Of a DNA stretch of 64,000 nucleotides, positions 12,452 to 26,730 are shown one piece after another (position 1 is the stretch's first letter; each line of letters starts with the position of its first letter). The translations under genes were made by a program, and so were the position numbers. Origin of the DNA: Pyrocephalus nanus (taxonomy: Eukaryota; Chordata; Aves; Passeriformes; Tyrannidae); NCBI GenBank assembly GCA_038380795.1, contig CM076279.1:5905001-5969000 (forward strand), read 5' to 3'. The notes under the pieces were generated by a model. That model was not told the origin of the DNA. It saw only the letters and a program-made list of their open reading frames with translations, and did no database searches.

Positions 12452-14907
12452 CTATAACACATCCCCATAGGGATGGTTCAAACCCAGTACCCAATTCCTG
12501 TGTCCTTTTAGGGAGGGCATTTCCAGGCAGCTCCCGGCTGTGTGGGACACAGAGATGGAAAATCCAAGAGCTGGTTCAATGTGGTGCTGGGGTTATCTTC
12601 CAGTCTAGCATGGAAAACACCCCGTCAACTGCCAGAACCCACAGGCAGCAGGGCCATGTTCCTTCCTGGGTGCCAGCAGCAGCTTCCAGGCTTTAGGAAA
12701 ATAAGCCTGGCCCTTGTCAGACAAGAGTTTTCACTGCAACACGGCAGCGGGTGGTGTTTGGGAGCCCGTGCTGTAGCGTTATCCCACTGGGGAAGAAGAA
12801 GGTGAGGATGAATCAGCAGGTGCCTCCTCACTGGGCACAGGGGGCTGGAGTTGGCAGCTCCTGACACCCATCCTGGGTGGATTCCTGGGAAATCACATGG
12901 GGCTGAGTCACGGTTTGGTCCTTGGCAATCTGGATCTTTTAATCAGCAGGAATGTTTACAAGATATCAGGATAGACATTCCAACTGTCAGGTTGGGGCTA
13001 TGGGCTGGAATACTTAGCCCAAATATAGTCCTGTGGGGGCAGGCATGGAGGGCAGTTGGAGAAGGGGGCAGCAGCTGTGAGGGATCCAGAGGCTTCCCCA
13101 GCCTGGGGGACTGGGAATAATCCCTCAGCAGGACCAGCCACGTCCAGGGCTCTGCCAGCAAGGAACTGCAAAGCCCTTGAGAACACAAAGAATTAAAAAT
13201 CACCCTGTAAGATCCAAAACAGGTGTCAGAAGGAGCATGTTCCTGCACAGGCTGTGCAGTAGGGAAGAGAGGAGGCTCGGGAACAGCAGGGTTGGTTGGC
13301 TCAAAACTTGCAGAGACAGACAGATACTTCCCCAGACAGGTAAAGCTTCATGTAAATTCTTTCATGGCAGTGGACAAGACCCTGCACTGGGCCTGGCTCT
13401 CCCTCATGTGCTCCATCCCTGCTCACCCCATGGGCAGCTACTGGGCTGGGCTGAAATGGGAGGAAGGGCACAGGATGGCAGCCTCCCTGTCCTCCTCTGG
13501 CACGGCACAGTCTGCAAAGCTTTGGGTGCCCCTTGACGCTCATTAGCGTGCTGGCACTGGCACCAGTGACTGATTGCAAACAGAGGGGAGCCAGGAAAGC
13601 ACAGGCCCCTGAGACACAACAAACCACCACCACACGGGCACCAGGTGCAGCCAGGAGGGAGATGTGGGGACCAACGCCAGATCTGTACCCTCTAGAGGGT
13701 CCCTGTGGTGCAGGCAGGTAGCCAGCAGATCCCACCTGCCCAAAAACACACTGCCCCAGACCAGCACCCCCACCTTGGCACAGGCGTGGACCCCCCCTCT
13801 GCTGCCAACCCTGGCAATGGTGAACATCCCCCCATCCCATCCTGTCCCCTCCCCTCCAGCTCTGTCTGTGCCCCCATCTCAGGGCTGGTCCCTGCCCTCC
13901 CCACTCCCCAGCTCCCCTTGCAGGAACAAACATCCGCAGGCAGGAAAACAGCCTGGGGAAGGAGGGGGATCTAGGGAGAGGGAGGGGGGTTGTTATTTGC
14001 TGATGGCAGGTTTTTTTCCCCCAGCTTTAACCACAGACCCACTTATCAGCATATCACTCCCTCAAGCACACACATTTCAGTCCAATATAACACTTCACCC
14101 TGATTAAATATTCCCGGGACAAGGGACCCCGGCGGTGCCGAGGGCAGTATGTTAATGTGCAGCTGATAGATCAGAAGGTTGGGGAGTGTTATTTTATTTT
14201 TTTGCCCTCTCTCTCTGTTTTTTTTTTTTTCCCTTTCCAGCTGAATGAAACTTCAAGCTCTTTCTTCTGCTAATGGGATTTTCAGAGGCACACAAAGTGC
14301 TGCTGGCTATGGCTTTGTACCGACCCTCCTTTGAGCTGAGAGGCTGACAAAGGGAAACTCTTCAATTAGCAAAAGCAGAAGGTGCTTTTTTGAACGCCTC
14401 TTGCTGCTGCAGTGCAGGCAGGGAAGGGGCAAAGGGTGCTTTGGGAAGCACCGGAGACAGGGCTGGTCCCTGGCCAGCAGCTCAGGTGAGGAGGATGAGG
14501 CAAACACTCGAGGAGAGGGGCAGTGGTGGCACTGCTACCACCCCAATGCTGAGCTGAGTCCACAGCCCTCATTGCGTGGGATAAATATTTGCTAGGAGCT
14601 CCCTCCTCACACCAAGCAGGGCTGATGTCTATAAGTAATTAATAATGGGGTTTATGAGCACACATCAGGTGATCATCCCATCCACTCCATCCCACAGGTG
14701 CCAGAGAATCCCTGCTTTTCCAGGTCACCTGCTTGCCCCAGCACATTCTTAAAAATCCACATTTTTTTTACCCTCAACTCGGTCAAGGCAGGCAGCCAAA
14801 ATGCTCACAGATTCTTTTCAACTAAAAAAATCTGTTTCTGCCACACAAAAATACACAGTAACACTTCTGTTTTAACCTGACTCTTAAAATTCGTAAGATA
14901 AAGAGTG

Positions 14908-14925
14908 CACACACACACACACAAA
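14908..14925 (+). repeat. (CA)9 microsatellite
   Basis: Nine perfect CA units. Confidence 0.93.
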
Positions 14926-17900
14926 ATTACCATCTCCAAAATCACTCACTTTTTACAAACAGGAGCCCTTGCACAGAGCAAGAGCCCTCAGCCCCTTCCC
15001 ACCACCAGTGATCCCCGTGCCACCTGCCTGCACTCCGCAGCACCTGACCTTTCATAATTAAGAGGCAAGAGCCCCAAATTCAATTAGCCAGCACTACCCA
15101 GCCTAACATAATTAAAAGAGAGAGAGATTGCATTACACTCACTGTGATTTGGTTGCAGAAGTTTGGATCAAATTCACCGGCAAGTGAATTAAATCAGGAG
15201 CTGTTGCTCGAGGGCAGCGGCACCCAAGAGGACAGCAGGGGCGATGCTCGGTCCATCCACATCCCAGGCTCTCTCTGACAAACACAGACACTGCTCCTGG
15301 TGGGCTCTTTGGCTTGGGGATGGGGAGAGCAGGCACTCCTGTGCTGCAGCATCACCTCACCCCAGAGATGGGGCCCCTTCCCCTGGGGGGCTGAGCACCC
15401 AGACCAGTGACAGAGCCAGGTAGGGAGGGGAGCGTTTGGTGATGCTCTGAAGGGATGCACACTCTTCCACGGGATTAATAGTTATTTCTTCCCTTGATGC
15501 TCTGCTACCCCCAGGCAGCTCCCACCACTCCCCCTGTTCTCCTTCCCTGCATCCCTCCCTCTCCTTCCCTGACCTCTCCTCCTGCTCTCCCTATACAGCT
15601 CCAGCACAGCCGTGGCTCCAAGGCAATGTGCTGCTGTCCTGACATCACTGGGAGCTGGGGTGGGACCCCCCCAAAAGCAGAGCCAGCATGATGGGAGCAG
15701 GGCTCTGCAGGCAAGGGGGACAGCACTACAGCACCAGGGGCCACAGGCTTGTGTCCTGCAATGAAACTCAACCAAAGGAATGCATCAAACTGCCAGGATC
15801 TGGCCAGGTGACATCAGGCTCTGCTATGCTGCCTGTTTTTTAGGGCAAGGAGTGATCGTTCATACCCAGGAATCACAGATGTAGCCAGGACCAAGTCCCC
15901 CATCACCACCCACAGCCATCACTTTTGTATCAGGCGAAGCCTTCGCTTGCTGGGACAGCGGCTGGGATTTGACAAATGTGTGGAAAGCGCTGGCAAGGCC
16001 TGGAAATTTTTGTGCAAATGTGATGTGAAAATTGGGTTGAAATGACAGCCTTCCCCTGCAGTGTCACCAAGTCCCACCAGCTTAGGAGTGACACCGGGAT
16101 AAGCTGCAGACGTTAATGAGAGCGGAGTTTTAGGATTCATTCATATCATCAATTCCAGAAATAGCCCCTTTGACAGGAGCATAATGGCACTTCCAGGGTC
16201 TGGCCTTTGGGAGGGGTGGGAGGAGGCAGGGACTAAAATCCTAAAACATTAATTTAGGCCGTTTGCAAGGGAAGTTAAAAGTCCTTAGAATTAATCTGCC
16301 TCACAGAGGGGAAATAATAACCCCTTCCCAGCTTCATCTCTGATTCCACCAGGCCAATAGGAAAATGCTCTTCATGTCATGCCCAGTTAAAGGTTATAGG
16401 ATTCCCATCACAACCCCGGACATTAAATTTGATTTATTTTTCTCCTACCATATTCCTTCAAAAGCCAGACCAGCCCACGTTCTTCGCTTTTAGTATTTGC
16501 AGGAAGCATTAGTGTCTCTGTGGATGCAGCATGCCAGAGGTGCTCTCAGAGCATCTCTACCCAGTGAATCCACTTCCCTCGCTTGCAGCCGAGCGCTGGC
16601 AGGGATCTGCCCCACACTGTCATTCTGACGCGGTCTCTACCTCATGGCTTTGCCCTTCCAGATGCTCTTCCAGGCCTGGTACCTCCCCTCCCCTCCAGGG
16701 AATGCGAGTGCAGGGAAGATGTGGCAGGTAAACAGCTCTTCCCGCAGCATCCCGGCGCCACACCAGCAGGAAAAGCTGCTTTTTTCCTGGCAGGATGGAT
16801 ACCCTGCTGCGGGCACGGCAGCCCCAGCACGCTCATCCCATACGTGTGATGGAGCGCGTGCCTCCTGCCCCGCGGTCCCACAGGGATTTGTGCCAGGCGA
16901 GTCCCATCGCCAGGGCATTCCTGGAAAGCAAAGCTGGGAGAGGCTCCTCCAGTGGGGCTGCACAAAGGGGCTTAAAAATTCAAGCACTGCTCAGACAGCA
17001 TTTCCGCCACGTGCCCAACGCCTGCCCCATCCCAGGTCACCGCAGCTGGCAGCCTGAGGACACGCTGCCAGGAGCTGGCATGACCCCACTGAACCTGGCA
17101 CATCCCCACCCGCAGGCTCTGAGCCGGGAAAAAGCCAGGCAGGAGCATCCCTGGCTCGTCACTGCTCTGCAGCTCTTCGGAACCGCTCCCCTCCCTGCGC
17201 AGACAGACCCAGGAGGTTATTTTAATTCATGCAGCTTCACAATTAAACCTGGGAAACCAAAACAGGGTGATTATTCATGGCAGTGTTTTTGGAAATGTCA
17301 TCTCTAATTCATTTTGTCTTGCAGATGTTCAAGGGGATGCACTGGCAGCTTCTTCCCTCTGCCACAAAACGCTGCACTCTGCTCCCATCCCAGCGGGACT
17401 GCGGGGTCCCCAGCAGCTCCATAAAGCATAATGGTGACTGTAAAGCCCAGAACTCGAGGAAAAAAAAGGGGATTTCAGGGTGTAATCATCTTATCATTCT
17501 TCTACCAAAGACTTAAAAACCGCACTGTCAGCTGCAGGCAGAGATGCTCTTCTCTGCCTCTGAGATGCAGTTGCCTCCTAAGGGAGAGGTAGGATTTGCT
17601 CAGCAGCGCGGAGGAGCCCTGCTCATCCACCCAGGTGATGAAGCAAAGAATGATGCCATAATTAGAGGGGATGAAGACTGATAAAAAAAAGTTTTTTTGT
17701 CAAAAAAAAAACCAAAAACACTCAAACCCCACTCCAAAACCTGATAAGATTCTTATTTGCCTTACTTACAGTTTTGGAATTGTTTCCTCACAACCTTTTA
17801 GATTTCTACTTTAAGGTGGTTTTTCCTCCAGCAACCAAAAGGGTTTAAAATCTTATTGCTTAAGAGAGAAAAAAAATGAAGATTAAAAAAAATCCTGCAA

Positions 17901-18047
17901 GCTGAGTGACTTGCATAATCTCCAAACTTCAGGAGATGGAGCTTTTAGGAAAAGCTCTACATATAGCTTGCAATTAACTCCTGAGCTAGGAGGGCTTGGC
18001 TGCTGGCAGCCCAGCCCTGGGACCAGCATCTGCAAGGATGGGTGCTT

Positions 18048-18096
18048 TAATAAAATAAAATTAAATATAATAAAAAAGAAAATAAAATAATAAAAT
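18048..18096 (+). repeat. A/T-only simple sequence
   Basis: Units such as TAAAA and TAATAAAA, with a single G in about 49 bases. Confidence 0.8.
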
Positions 18097-19598
18097 GTCC
18101 AAAAAAAGCACTTCAGGCTGAATTTAGTCTGGCTTCTCATCCCATTCCTTCCCTCTTCCTCACGCCTATTGTGGCATCAAGAGTGGGGGCCTAAAGAACA
18201 GCCCAAAATGGGCTGGTGCAAAGGGGTCAGTGCATGGCCCCAGCCCTGGGCCAGCAGGATGGGTCAGGTGGAAGCTCCACACGTCTGGAGCTCACCAGCT
18301 ATTTAAGCAACTGGTGAAATATGTCCCTGTGCTGGGACCCCAACTCTCACTGCCCTGCATTTTCAGCAGGGGAGAGCAGAGGAGAAGCAGGTGAAGCCTC
18401 ACTCACTCAGAACAAGCCCTGCAGAAGCCCCAACTCCCCCAAACTCCCTTTCCAACTGTTTAGCACCTTCTGCTGACATTTGGGTGGCTCAGGGATGGCC
18501 TCTGCTCCCACTCACCCCACCAGAGCGGGGCTACAGAGGTGGGAGGGTGTCCCCATCCTCCTCCTGGACCTGTTCTTCCCAGCTCAGCCTCTGCACCAGC
18601 CATCACCTCCCGTGACAGAGCCCGGGGATGGGCTCCCTCCCAGCAACTCACACATGGCATTAACAAAGACATCATGAGCAGTAAAATCTTTCCAAATGGC
18701 CAACTCCTCCGCAGGGGGACACGGGTTACCAGTTAAAATGCTCTCAGTACGCCAGAGCTGTTGCTGGGGCTTGATAACTTATTTAAAATCTTTTCTCCCA
18801 CCATGCCTTACAAGTGCACAGTGGATGAACACTTAACCCCCAAATGTATATACTTTTTAAACTCACTCACTGTAAATTGTCCCTTAATAGCACCTGCCCT
18901 TAGAGCTCAGCAGTGCCAGCTGCTCATCAGGCCATATTCAGAATGCCCAGCAGTGCCACCCTCTCATGATGCACAATCCCAGCCACTCTCCAGGACAGAG
19001 GAAAACCCACGGAAACCCGGGAAAACACAGGCAGATGCATCTTCCCCTGCTGCTCACACAGAACAGCACCTCAGGCAGAGCTGCCAGAGACACCTCTCCC
19101 TCCCTGAGAACTTGGGATACTATCAAGTTTCTACTGTACCTGGCTCGCCTGCTGCAACGCTCAAGACAAAAACTGTTATGCAAGGCTGCCTAAACAAGTT
19201 GCAGTGAAATCTTTGTAACATCCTACACCGACACATAGTTGGGATATGTCACATATTTGTCTTATTTTGTTCCTTCTTTGTCCTTTTTTTAGTCTCCTTC
19301 TACTTTTTCCCCCTTGGAAGTACGCTGGTTCCCATGGAAACAGTGATGTTATGGGTATGGACAGAGCTCCAGTGACGTCCACAAGTTCAGTATAAAAGCG
19401 GATTTATGTAACAGTTGGTGAAATGAAGGAACTGAAGGGACAGCTCTACATGGCCACACATGTGGCACTGGGGCTGCCGTGCCAAGGATGTTGTGCTGGT
19501 CAGGCGAGCCCACACTGGACTGGGAAAGAATGACAGGGCAGAGAGGAGGAGTTCCCAGACTTACAAGGAAGATGGATCAGGATAAAATTTGCCCTAGG

Positions 19599-19621
19599 CA
19601 CACACATATATATATATATAA
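19599..19621 (+). repeat. (CA)n(TA)n compound microsatellite
   Basis: About four CA units run directly into about eight TA units. Confidence 0.93.
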
Positions 19622-22125
19622 AATTTTTATCTATGTTTGTTTATTTGTAGTTCAACAGTAATATATTTCCTTGGAGAACATCCCTTACTCTCCACTCCTG
19701 GAGTGGAGGGTAAATGGGGTCCAGGGCAGCAACCCTGGGAATAGAAACCCTCCTCCCTGCACTCAGGGGGAGCTGCAGGAGCACAGCCTGGTCCTCACTG
19801 CTGCCCCAACCCCAGAAGACATCCAGGATGGAGGCACTGGCACACAGTGCCTGGCTCCATGGCCAGGAAAGGAGATCCCCTCTGAGCCAAACCTCCCCAA
19901 AGGGGGAAGGGGAATATCTGCAGGAGGCTCCTGCAGGCTTCAAAGCCTGAGCAAAGCAGGCACATTTCCTCTTTTTCGCAAACCTGTGATTTAAATCCCT
20001 TCCTAGGGCAGCGCACAGATGGAGGGGATGTCTCTCCTCCTCCTCCTCCGCCATCAGTCCCCAAGGAAGAAGCCCAAACAGCTTCCAAAAATGAGGCACT
20101 GCCATGCCCAGAGATGTGCCACCTTGAACCCCCGCTTCCCACAGAGGCTTGGCTGGCAGGCAGCACGCTGCACAGAGCCAAAACCCCCCAAAATCAATGT
20201 ATTAATAAAGCTGGGAAGCGACAGGCTGATTACAGCCCCGCTGCATCCCAGGGACGTGCTGGGGAGAACAAGCCTGTGCTAATTATCCTGGCAGCTCCTC
20301 CGCTTCCCTTACGACGCCTGACAAGCTCACTCTTTGCTCCCACCACTGCTGGGTTAACCCTCCTTGGCCAGGAAAACTCTGTGCCCATCTCTGCAGAGCC
20401 AAAATACTCCTTGTGGAGCCAAGTGAGGATCCCTGTGAGCACCTGCCTGGCACAGGTAAAACAAGCTCTTTGCCCCCCTCCAAAGCCCTCTCCCCTAGGG
20501 ACCACTTTCTCTTCCCCAGCCACATCCCACTGGATGCAGCCCCTCAAGTCCCCCAAACTCCCTCCTAGGCTCAAACCCAATCCCAGTCTATTAAATATAC
20601 ATGAAGTGGGTGCATGAAAGATTCATCCAGGGCAGGGGATGTCAGCAGAAGCTGACAGGAGTGCAGGAGACAGGACAGCTCTGCAGGGTCAACCACCACT
20701 GCTGATGATTAATCCAGTGCATCCCTAATCACCTGCATGAGCAGGGACAGGATGGCACCAAATGAGGACCACAAAACCTGGTGAACACAGGGAAAGACAG
20801 CAATTACAGCCCATCCCCACATTCCCTGCAGCAATCCCAGCTGGAGCTCAGGCAAAGGGAGAGGGAATTCCCTCTGCTGACTGAGGGCCAGGGGAAACCT
20901 CAGAGGAAGAGCTGTTGGTGAGGAGCTGGGCTGAGAGCAAGCTAAACAAACAGCTCCATCCCAGATGCACGACCTATTTCTACCCCCCTGCCCTCCACTC
21001 AGCGCGTTCCCATCCATCTGCAGACACCGGGCAAGGGATGATCACAGGAGGGATTTGACAGACAAGGAAATCAGGGCACAGAGCAATGCACTGGAGGGAA
21101 CTCTGTGGCATGGCACAGCCCTCACCAGCAGACTCCACACTGCCAGAACCACAGAGCCATTACCAAGACCTCCCGAAAGGCAAGCAGGCATGAGGGCATT
21201 CCAAAGCACCCTTTCATCCACCCTCTTCCACCAAGCAGGGAAATATCTACCACATCGAGGCAAACACTTTCCAAGGCCTCCAGAGAAGCTCAGACTCTGG
21301 GTTTTGCCCATCCTCACTCTCCAAATGGGCAGCATGGGGCTTGGGGGAGTCTCCACGTGGGGGAGATGCCAGTGCAAGTCCGGGCTGCACTGGCTCCAAG
21401 ACGAGCAGAAAGCACTCGGCTTCCAGCCACATCTGCTGCAGCTGTGCCCTTCATGTTCCCAGCCCAGTGTTTTGATTGCAGGAGGGTACAAGCTCAAAGT
21501 CCCTAAGGAAACCTGGCCAAGTCTTGCAAAAAGCTCAGAGGACAAATCCAAGGACAAACCCTGCATCATTTTAACCCTATGGAACAAGCCAGAAGGGCTG
21601 GAGGGACCGGGATTGCTGCTTTGGAAGAGTCCAAATGGCTTGACACTAGATAAAGCAGAGCTGGGGGACAGACCCCGTGTCCCCACACCTTCTCCCTTCC
21701 CTTCAGTGCTGCCACTGTCCTGCCCTGACCTGGTGACACCAGCCAGGGGTGTTCCCAGGAGTTTCTCAGGAAAATGCCTGTGTTGCTGTGATAGAAAAGG
21801 TAAGTGAGGTGAATCTCCTTTGGGGAAACCCTTCCCCAGGATCCATTCCTGATCACCAGAGAACTGAGCCCTTTCCACTTAATGGCTTGCATTAGCAAAC
21901 GCTGGGTATAACTTTTCATTCAAAGCTTTACTGGAGAAATACAGCTTTGAGGGCAACTCAAACTACCCACCAATTTTTGCATATGTTTTCTTACCTGGCT
22001 TCAAGCTGGGGGGGAAAAAAAAATATTAAAGAAATTACGTTTACAAAGTCTGAACATGGTGGTGATTTTCCACCTGGCCTGCTAAACCATTTCACTTAGA
22101 AACTGAGCCAATGTTTCCTTTCTTT

Positions 22126-22206
22126 AAAAAAACCCAAAAAAACAAAAACAAAACAAAAAACCAAAATAAAACAAAAAAAACCAAACCAAAACAAACAAAA
22201 AAACCC
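22126..22206 (+). repeat. A-rich simple sequence
   Basis: An A-run stretch broken by single C and CC steps, about 80 bases, almost free of G and T. Confidence 0.9.
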
Positions 22207-23981
22207 ACACCAATGTAAAATACAATATTTTGTTGGCGTTTAAGTACTAATTAGACTGGAACCATCTTACACACTTCAAATTTTGAAGTCCACGATCGAT
22301 AAAAATAAGAAAAATAGTGGTTTTCAGTGAAATCAACGCAGAGCCTTCCCAGCAGGGATGAGTGGCAAGATGGTCATTGTGCAGGTGGGGAACTGGAGGT
22401 CAAGACCATCTCGACCTGCTGCCTTTTTTCCCTGTATGGAAGAGGCTGCAGCCAGTTCGTGACTGCATCGAGGAGACGCTGGTGAGCCTGACTCAGTTCT
22501 TGAGGTGTCTACAAGGAACGTTCGTCTGCACGAACAGAAACATCTTGACGCCACGTCAAAATACCGCAGTGACTAAAATCCATCACAGGCACAGGGTTTA
22601 TGCGGAACGACTGGGTGCAGCAAGCTGCTCTCCCTGGGGCTGAGCTGGCGTGGGCACAGGGAGCTGGAGCAGGTTTGGGGGGCTCAGCAGGGCCTGCTCC
22701 CAGCGCCTGCCCGTGAGTTTGGTCTAATTGATCCCTGCAGGCAAACTCATGGCCAGGAATTCATGGATTACCATCTTGCTGGCAGAGCAGGAAGGAGGTG
22801 GCAGAGGAAGGAAGAAGCAGGAAGATGGAACACAGTATGGAAGCCAAGCTCTGCTGGGGAACTTGCATGGACAAGTAGGAGACGCAACCAAAATACCTCC
22901 CCAGTCTCACCCACAAAGCTGCAGCCCAGCCTTTAATGGGGCAAGACTAGCTTAAAAGCATGACTTGCCCCACAGGGCCCAGCCCAAACCCTGCTCTGCA
23001 CTCAGATGTGATGCCCTGCACATGCCACATCCCACTGCCTGCTGCCACTGCAAAGACAGACAGGGAGGCAAGGTGTACAGACCCAAGAAGCAGGCAGAGG
23101 CTCCACTGTGGGGTTTGCATGATGGAAGTTAGATGAAATATCCCAAGTCCTAGAAAAGATGACAAAAAAACCCAAAACCTAAAGTGCATCCTATGGAATC
23201 TGTTTGCAGGGATGGCAAACGCCCTGGTTTTCCTTCCCCAGGTGAGTGCAAGAGGAAGTGAAGGTGAGAATGGTGGTGCCACTGCAGGAATGCCAGGGGA
23301 CCTGCATCCCACTGTGCCAGCCACTCGACCAGAGAGGGGCACAACCACATCCTCTACCCTTGTAATGCCCTTCTGCCTACCTGGGCACCCTGCTTGCTGC
23401 TGGAGGTAACCCAGGTTTGTGCTCCACATGATCCTGGCACTCCCAGGGGAAACAGACCAGTCCAACCTTCCCTCCAGGAAAGGAAAGCCAAAGAGGAGGG
23501 GGAGGCATGGCTGGCAGCAAGGGCAGCTTCCCACCATCAGGCAGGATGCAGGCAGAGATCCAGGGCTTCCCGGGGGTTTGGGGCATCGCACCAGTTTGGT
23601 GCTTTCAGCTTCATGACAGAGTGTTGACATCTCCTTGCAAAGATGGGAAGTGGGAGCAGACAGGGAGTGGGGTGAGCACAGGGCTGGCTGCCTGGGATGG
23701 CAGGAAAGGGGACAAGAGGTGACACGGCACTGGGGATGCTCACCCTGCTCTCAGCATTTGAAGATCCTCAAGGTGCAGCTAACCCAGCAAGAGGGCTTTT
23801 CTTCCCAAGGATCAGGGAAAGCTTGACAGGGTGCAGGGTATGAACTCACGTGGGGTAGCACCCACAGGGCAGGAGACTCTCAAGGGGAACCACTCACAGT
23901 GCCATTGGCAGGGATCAGGCCAGTGCCCTCCCGCTGGCATGACTCAAGTGGGAATTTATTAAACCCAAAACACCCCCTTTA

Positions 23982-24019
23982 ATTGAAGCATCAGGCTTCA
24001 ATTGAAGCATCAGGCTTCA
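23982..24019 (+). repeat. Perfect 19-bp tandem duplication with internal inverted repeats
   Basis: ATTGAAGCATCAGGCTTCA occurs twice head to tail. Each copy contains the arms TGAAGC and GCTTCA around a five-base centre, so the block is both directly and inversely repeated. Confidence 0.95.
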
Positions 24020-25189
24020 ACAGCAGCTGACAATAGCCAGGAAGCTCAGAAAGCGGATGGCACATCATCTGTGGTGCCTTGGAGAGACTCTGGCAGCAAC
24101 AAGAGACTGACTCTGACCCGTGTGGCTCCTCCTGTGCCGGCAGCACCGACAGTGTGGTGTGACCTCTATGAAGGGAGACAGAGACTTGGCCACTGCTGTC
24201 TTCTAGAGCCTGTCACCTGTGTCATAACCTGGCATTTAAAATGCATTTATTCCATTCATTCATTCAATCCTGCAGAATAAGCCCTGGAGGATTCTGGGTA
24301 CCCATTGTCTCAGGGGCTGCTGGTCAGAGGGAAATAAGGCTAAGAGACCTCAGCAGCTGCAGAGGCTCCATTCCCCATCCCTTTCTCATCTCCTCTTTGC
24401 TGAGATGGCTGGGAGTGAAGTTGGTCTGAGCACAGTTGGGTGAAAATTGTCACTCCAAGGGTCTGTGTCCTGCTGCTAGCCCCGCCAAAGGACTTTGGTG
24501 CAGATGACCTGACCCTCCCCATCAGTGACTGCTGGGCTGGGACAGAGGTGGGAAACATTCTTGGCACTCAGCCCCCTGTAAGAAGCAATCCATCCTTTCC
24601 TCTCCAAAACCTTTACCAGACTCTGCTCCTGCAGCTGGATCTGACCCCGCACACCGCTGTGTCCTGGCACAGCCCCAGGCTGCTCTGGAAAAGCCTCACA
24701 CAGGGCATTTGGCCACTTCAGGAGCCTTAAACCAAATGATTTCTGATGCTTCTGATCTCCCCAAAAGCTTCATGAAAAATGCACCGAACTCCCCAGGTTC
24801 CCAAACTCCTGCACATCACCCGAGCCTCGCTCACTTCAGCTTAGGAAAAGCAACAAGGACAACCTTTGGTATTCCAAAATACCCTTGGAGCTGTTCAGTG
24901 CCAGCCCATTCAATTGCCTCCTCGCTCAGAGCCCAAGGCCAGTACCACTTGCTGTGAAGTTCAGTGGGGATCAACCCACAACCAGCTTAAAAATCACAGA
25001 GAGTCCTGATATTCAGCCACCCCCACCCTAGCATACAATTATGGGATCAAGGTGCAAAATTCTGCTCCAACTACCCGCAAGGCTTAGCAGGCAGGAGAGA
25101 GGGAGCACAGTACAAAGCCAGCCCTTTGGTTTGGCACACCAGAAACACAATGGGCATTCCAAACTCCAGGTCTGGACTCAAATCTCGGA

Positions 25190-25243
25190 TTTTTTTTGTT
25201 ATTTTTTTTTTTACTTTTTTTTTTTTTCTTTTTTAAACTTTTT
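25190..25243 (+). repeat. T-rich simple sequence
   Basis: About 54 bases, nearly all T, with single interruptions. Confidence 0.9.
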
Positions 25244-26692
25244 GCCCCCCTCTCTGCATGTGACTCATCCTCAGGCGGCATCTCCAGCCAGCGCACTCCT
25301 GATGAGCTGCTATTGATTTACTCCATGTGCAGACAAGCTTATTGGGGAATAAGGGTGCCTTGTTCCTGCTCCAGGATCAGCGTGTCTCCGCACATGGAGT
25401 TAATCAAGAGCGAGCTCCGGGTGTAGACAAGCCCTCACCAAGCCCCAGCACCTACCAAAGGCACGCAGACCACCACAGCCCACCCCCAGCACCTCCCACG
25501 GGCCCCACCCCAGACTCTGGGTGGTGCTCAGTGGCTGCAACAGAAGTGTTGGGGTTGGGGTGCCAGCCCCAGGGAAGGACCCTGAACCCCTGCACTGCTC
25601 CCCCAGCCCGGACACAAACATGGACCCTCCCAAAATCTTTCAAAGGGCAGCTCCTCCCAGCCAGCAAGCACCGCGCTCCGGCAGGAGGCTGTAATGGGAG
25701 CAAAGCTCTTTAAAATTTAATGTGAAACAAAAGAATTTCCACAAAATAAAAATTGCAGTTTCTTTTCCATTAATAAGATATTACAAGCCTTGCTAAAGAA
25801 CCTGCAGGCTCCAGCTCCTGCCCTTCGCTGTCCTGTCTCCCTCTCCATCACAGCTTCACCTTCCCCTCCTGCTCCCTGTGCCCTTCTCACTCCTGCTCTC
25901 TGTGGTGAAAACACTCCGAAATGGCTGAGAAAGCTCAAACTTCTCCATCTCAGCCCACTGCTGGTACCTCTCTCTGATCCTATGTGATTTCATCATTTGC
26001 CCTCTAATGCAAAATAGATGTTCTAATTCTAACTAATAAAGAGAAAAGCAACAAGGAAGCCGAAAATAAAGCCATCAAGCACGGGACCGATGTGTGTTTG
26101 TCTCCTTTCTAATTCCATTATTGCTCTGAAACGAGCTCTAGATATTACTGCTCCCTCATTAACAGCTGCTCCGGCTTCCCTCCGAACCCCCGAGACTGGA
26201 CCCTAATGAATTTTGCAGCAAGAAGAAGGGTTTTTTAAACCACAACAACAGCAACGTGGACAGAAACTCAGATTAGAACATCTCATGGTGCTAATATTTA
26301 TCTTTCCTCTGAGCCTGCAAGGAGACGAGATATTTTGGCTGAGGAGAGGAAACACAGAGGCATGTGCATGCATGGAGCCGAGCGGGACATGGATGCTTTC
26401 AGGCACTCACCATCCATTTACACCTCATAAAATTCTCATTGCCTTTGCCTGGAACAAGCGCAGTGACCGCACCAACCCGTATTAGAAGTGCCAGAATATT
26501 CCGCAGCGGGCGCCGGAGTGCCGCTGCCCCGGCACAGCACGGGTCCAGGGATGCTCAGGAGGGAAGCACGTCCTTGCAACCAGGAGTATCAAATGCTTCA
26601 TTTTATGGTGCAGGAGAGCTGGGGGAGATTTTGATCTCCTCTGCAACGCTGCAAGGTGCAACCAAATCGATTCCTTCAGGACTCTGCCCTTC

Positions 26693-26730
26693 CTTGTGTC
26701 CCTGTACAGCACTTGTGTCCCTTGTGTCCC
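26693..26730 (+). repeat. CTTGTGTCC repeat, three copies
   Basis: CTTGTGTCC occurs at 26693, 26712 and 26721 in a short cluster. Confidence 0.8.

Larger units (their letters stand above)
11841..22000 (-). other. CACNA1G: CACNA1G intron 1, part a
   Basis: This is non-coding sequence of the 44.3-kb first intron. It holds an imperfect tandem duplication (12397-12451), a CA repeat (14908-14925), an A/T-rich simple stretch (18048-18096), and a CA/TA microsatellite (19599-19621). At 20965-21807 both strands are open for about 280 codons without similarity to anything recognised. No exon is supported. Confidence 0.85.
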
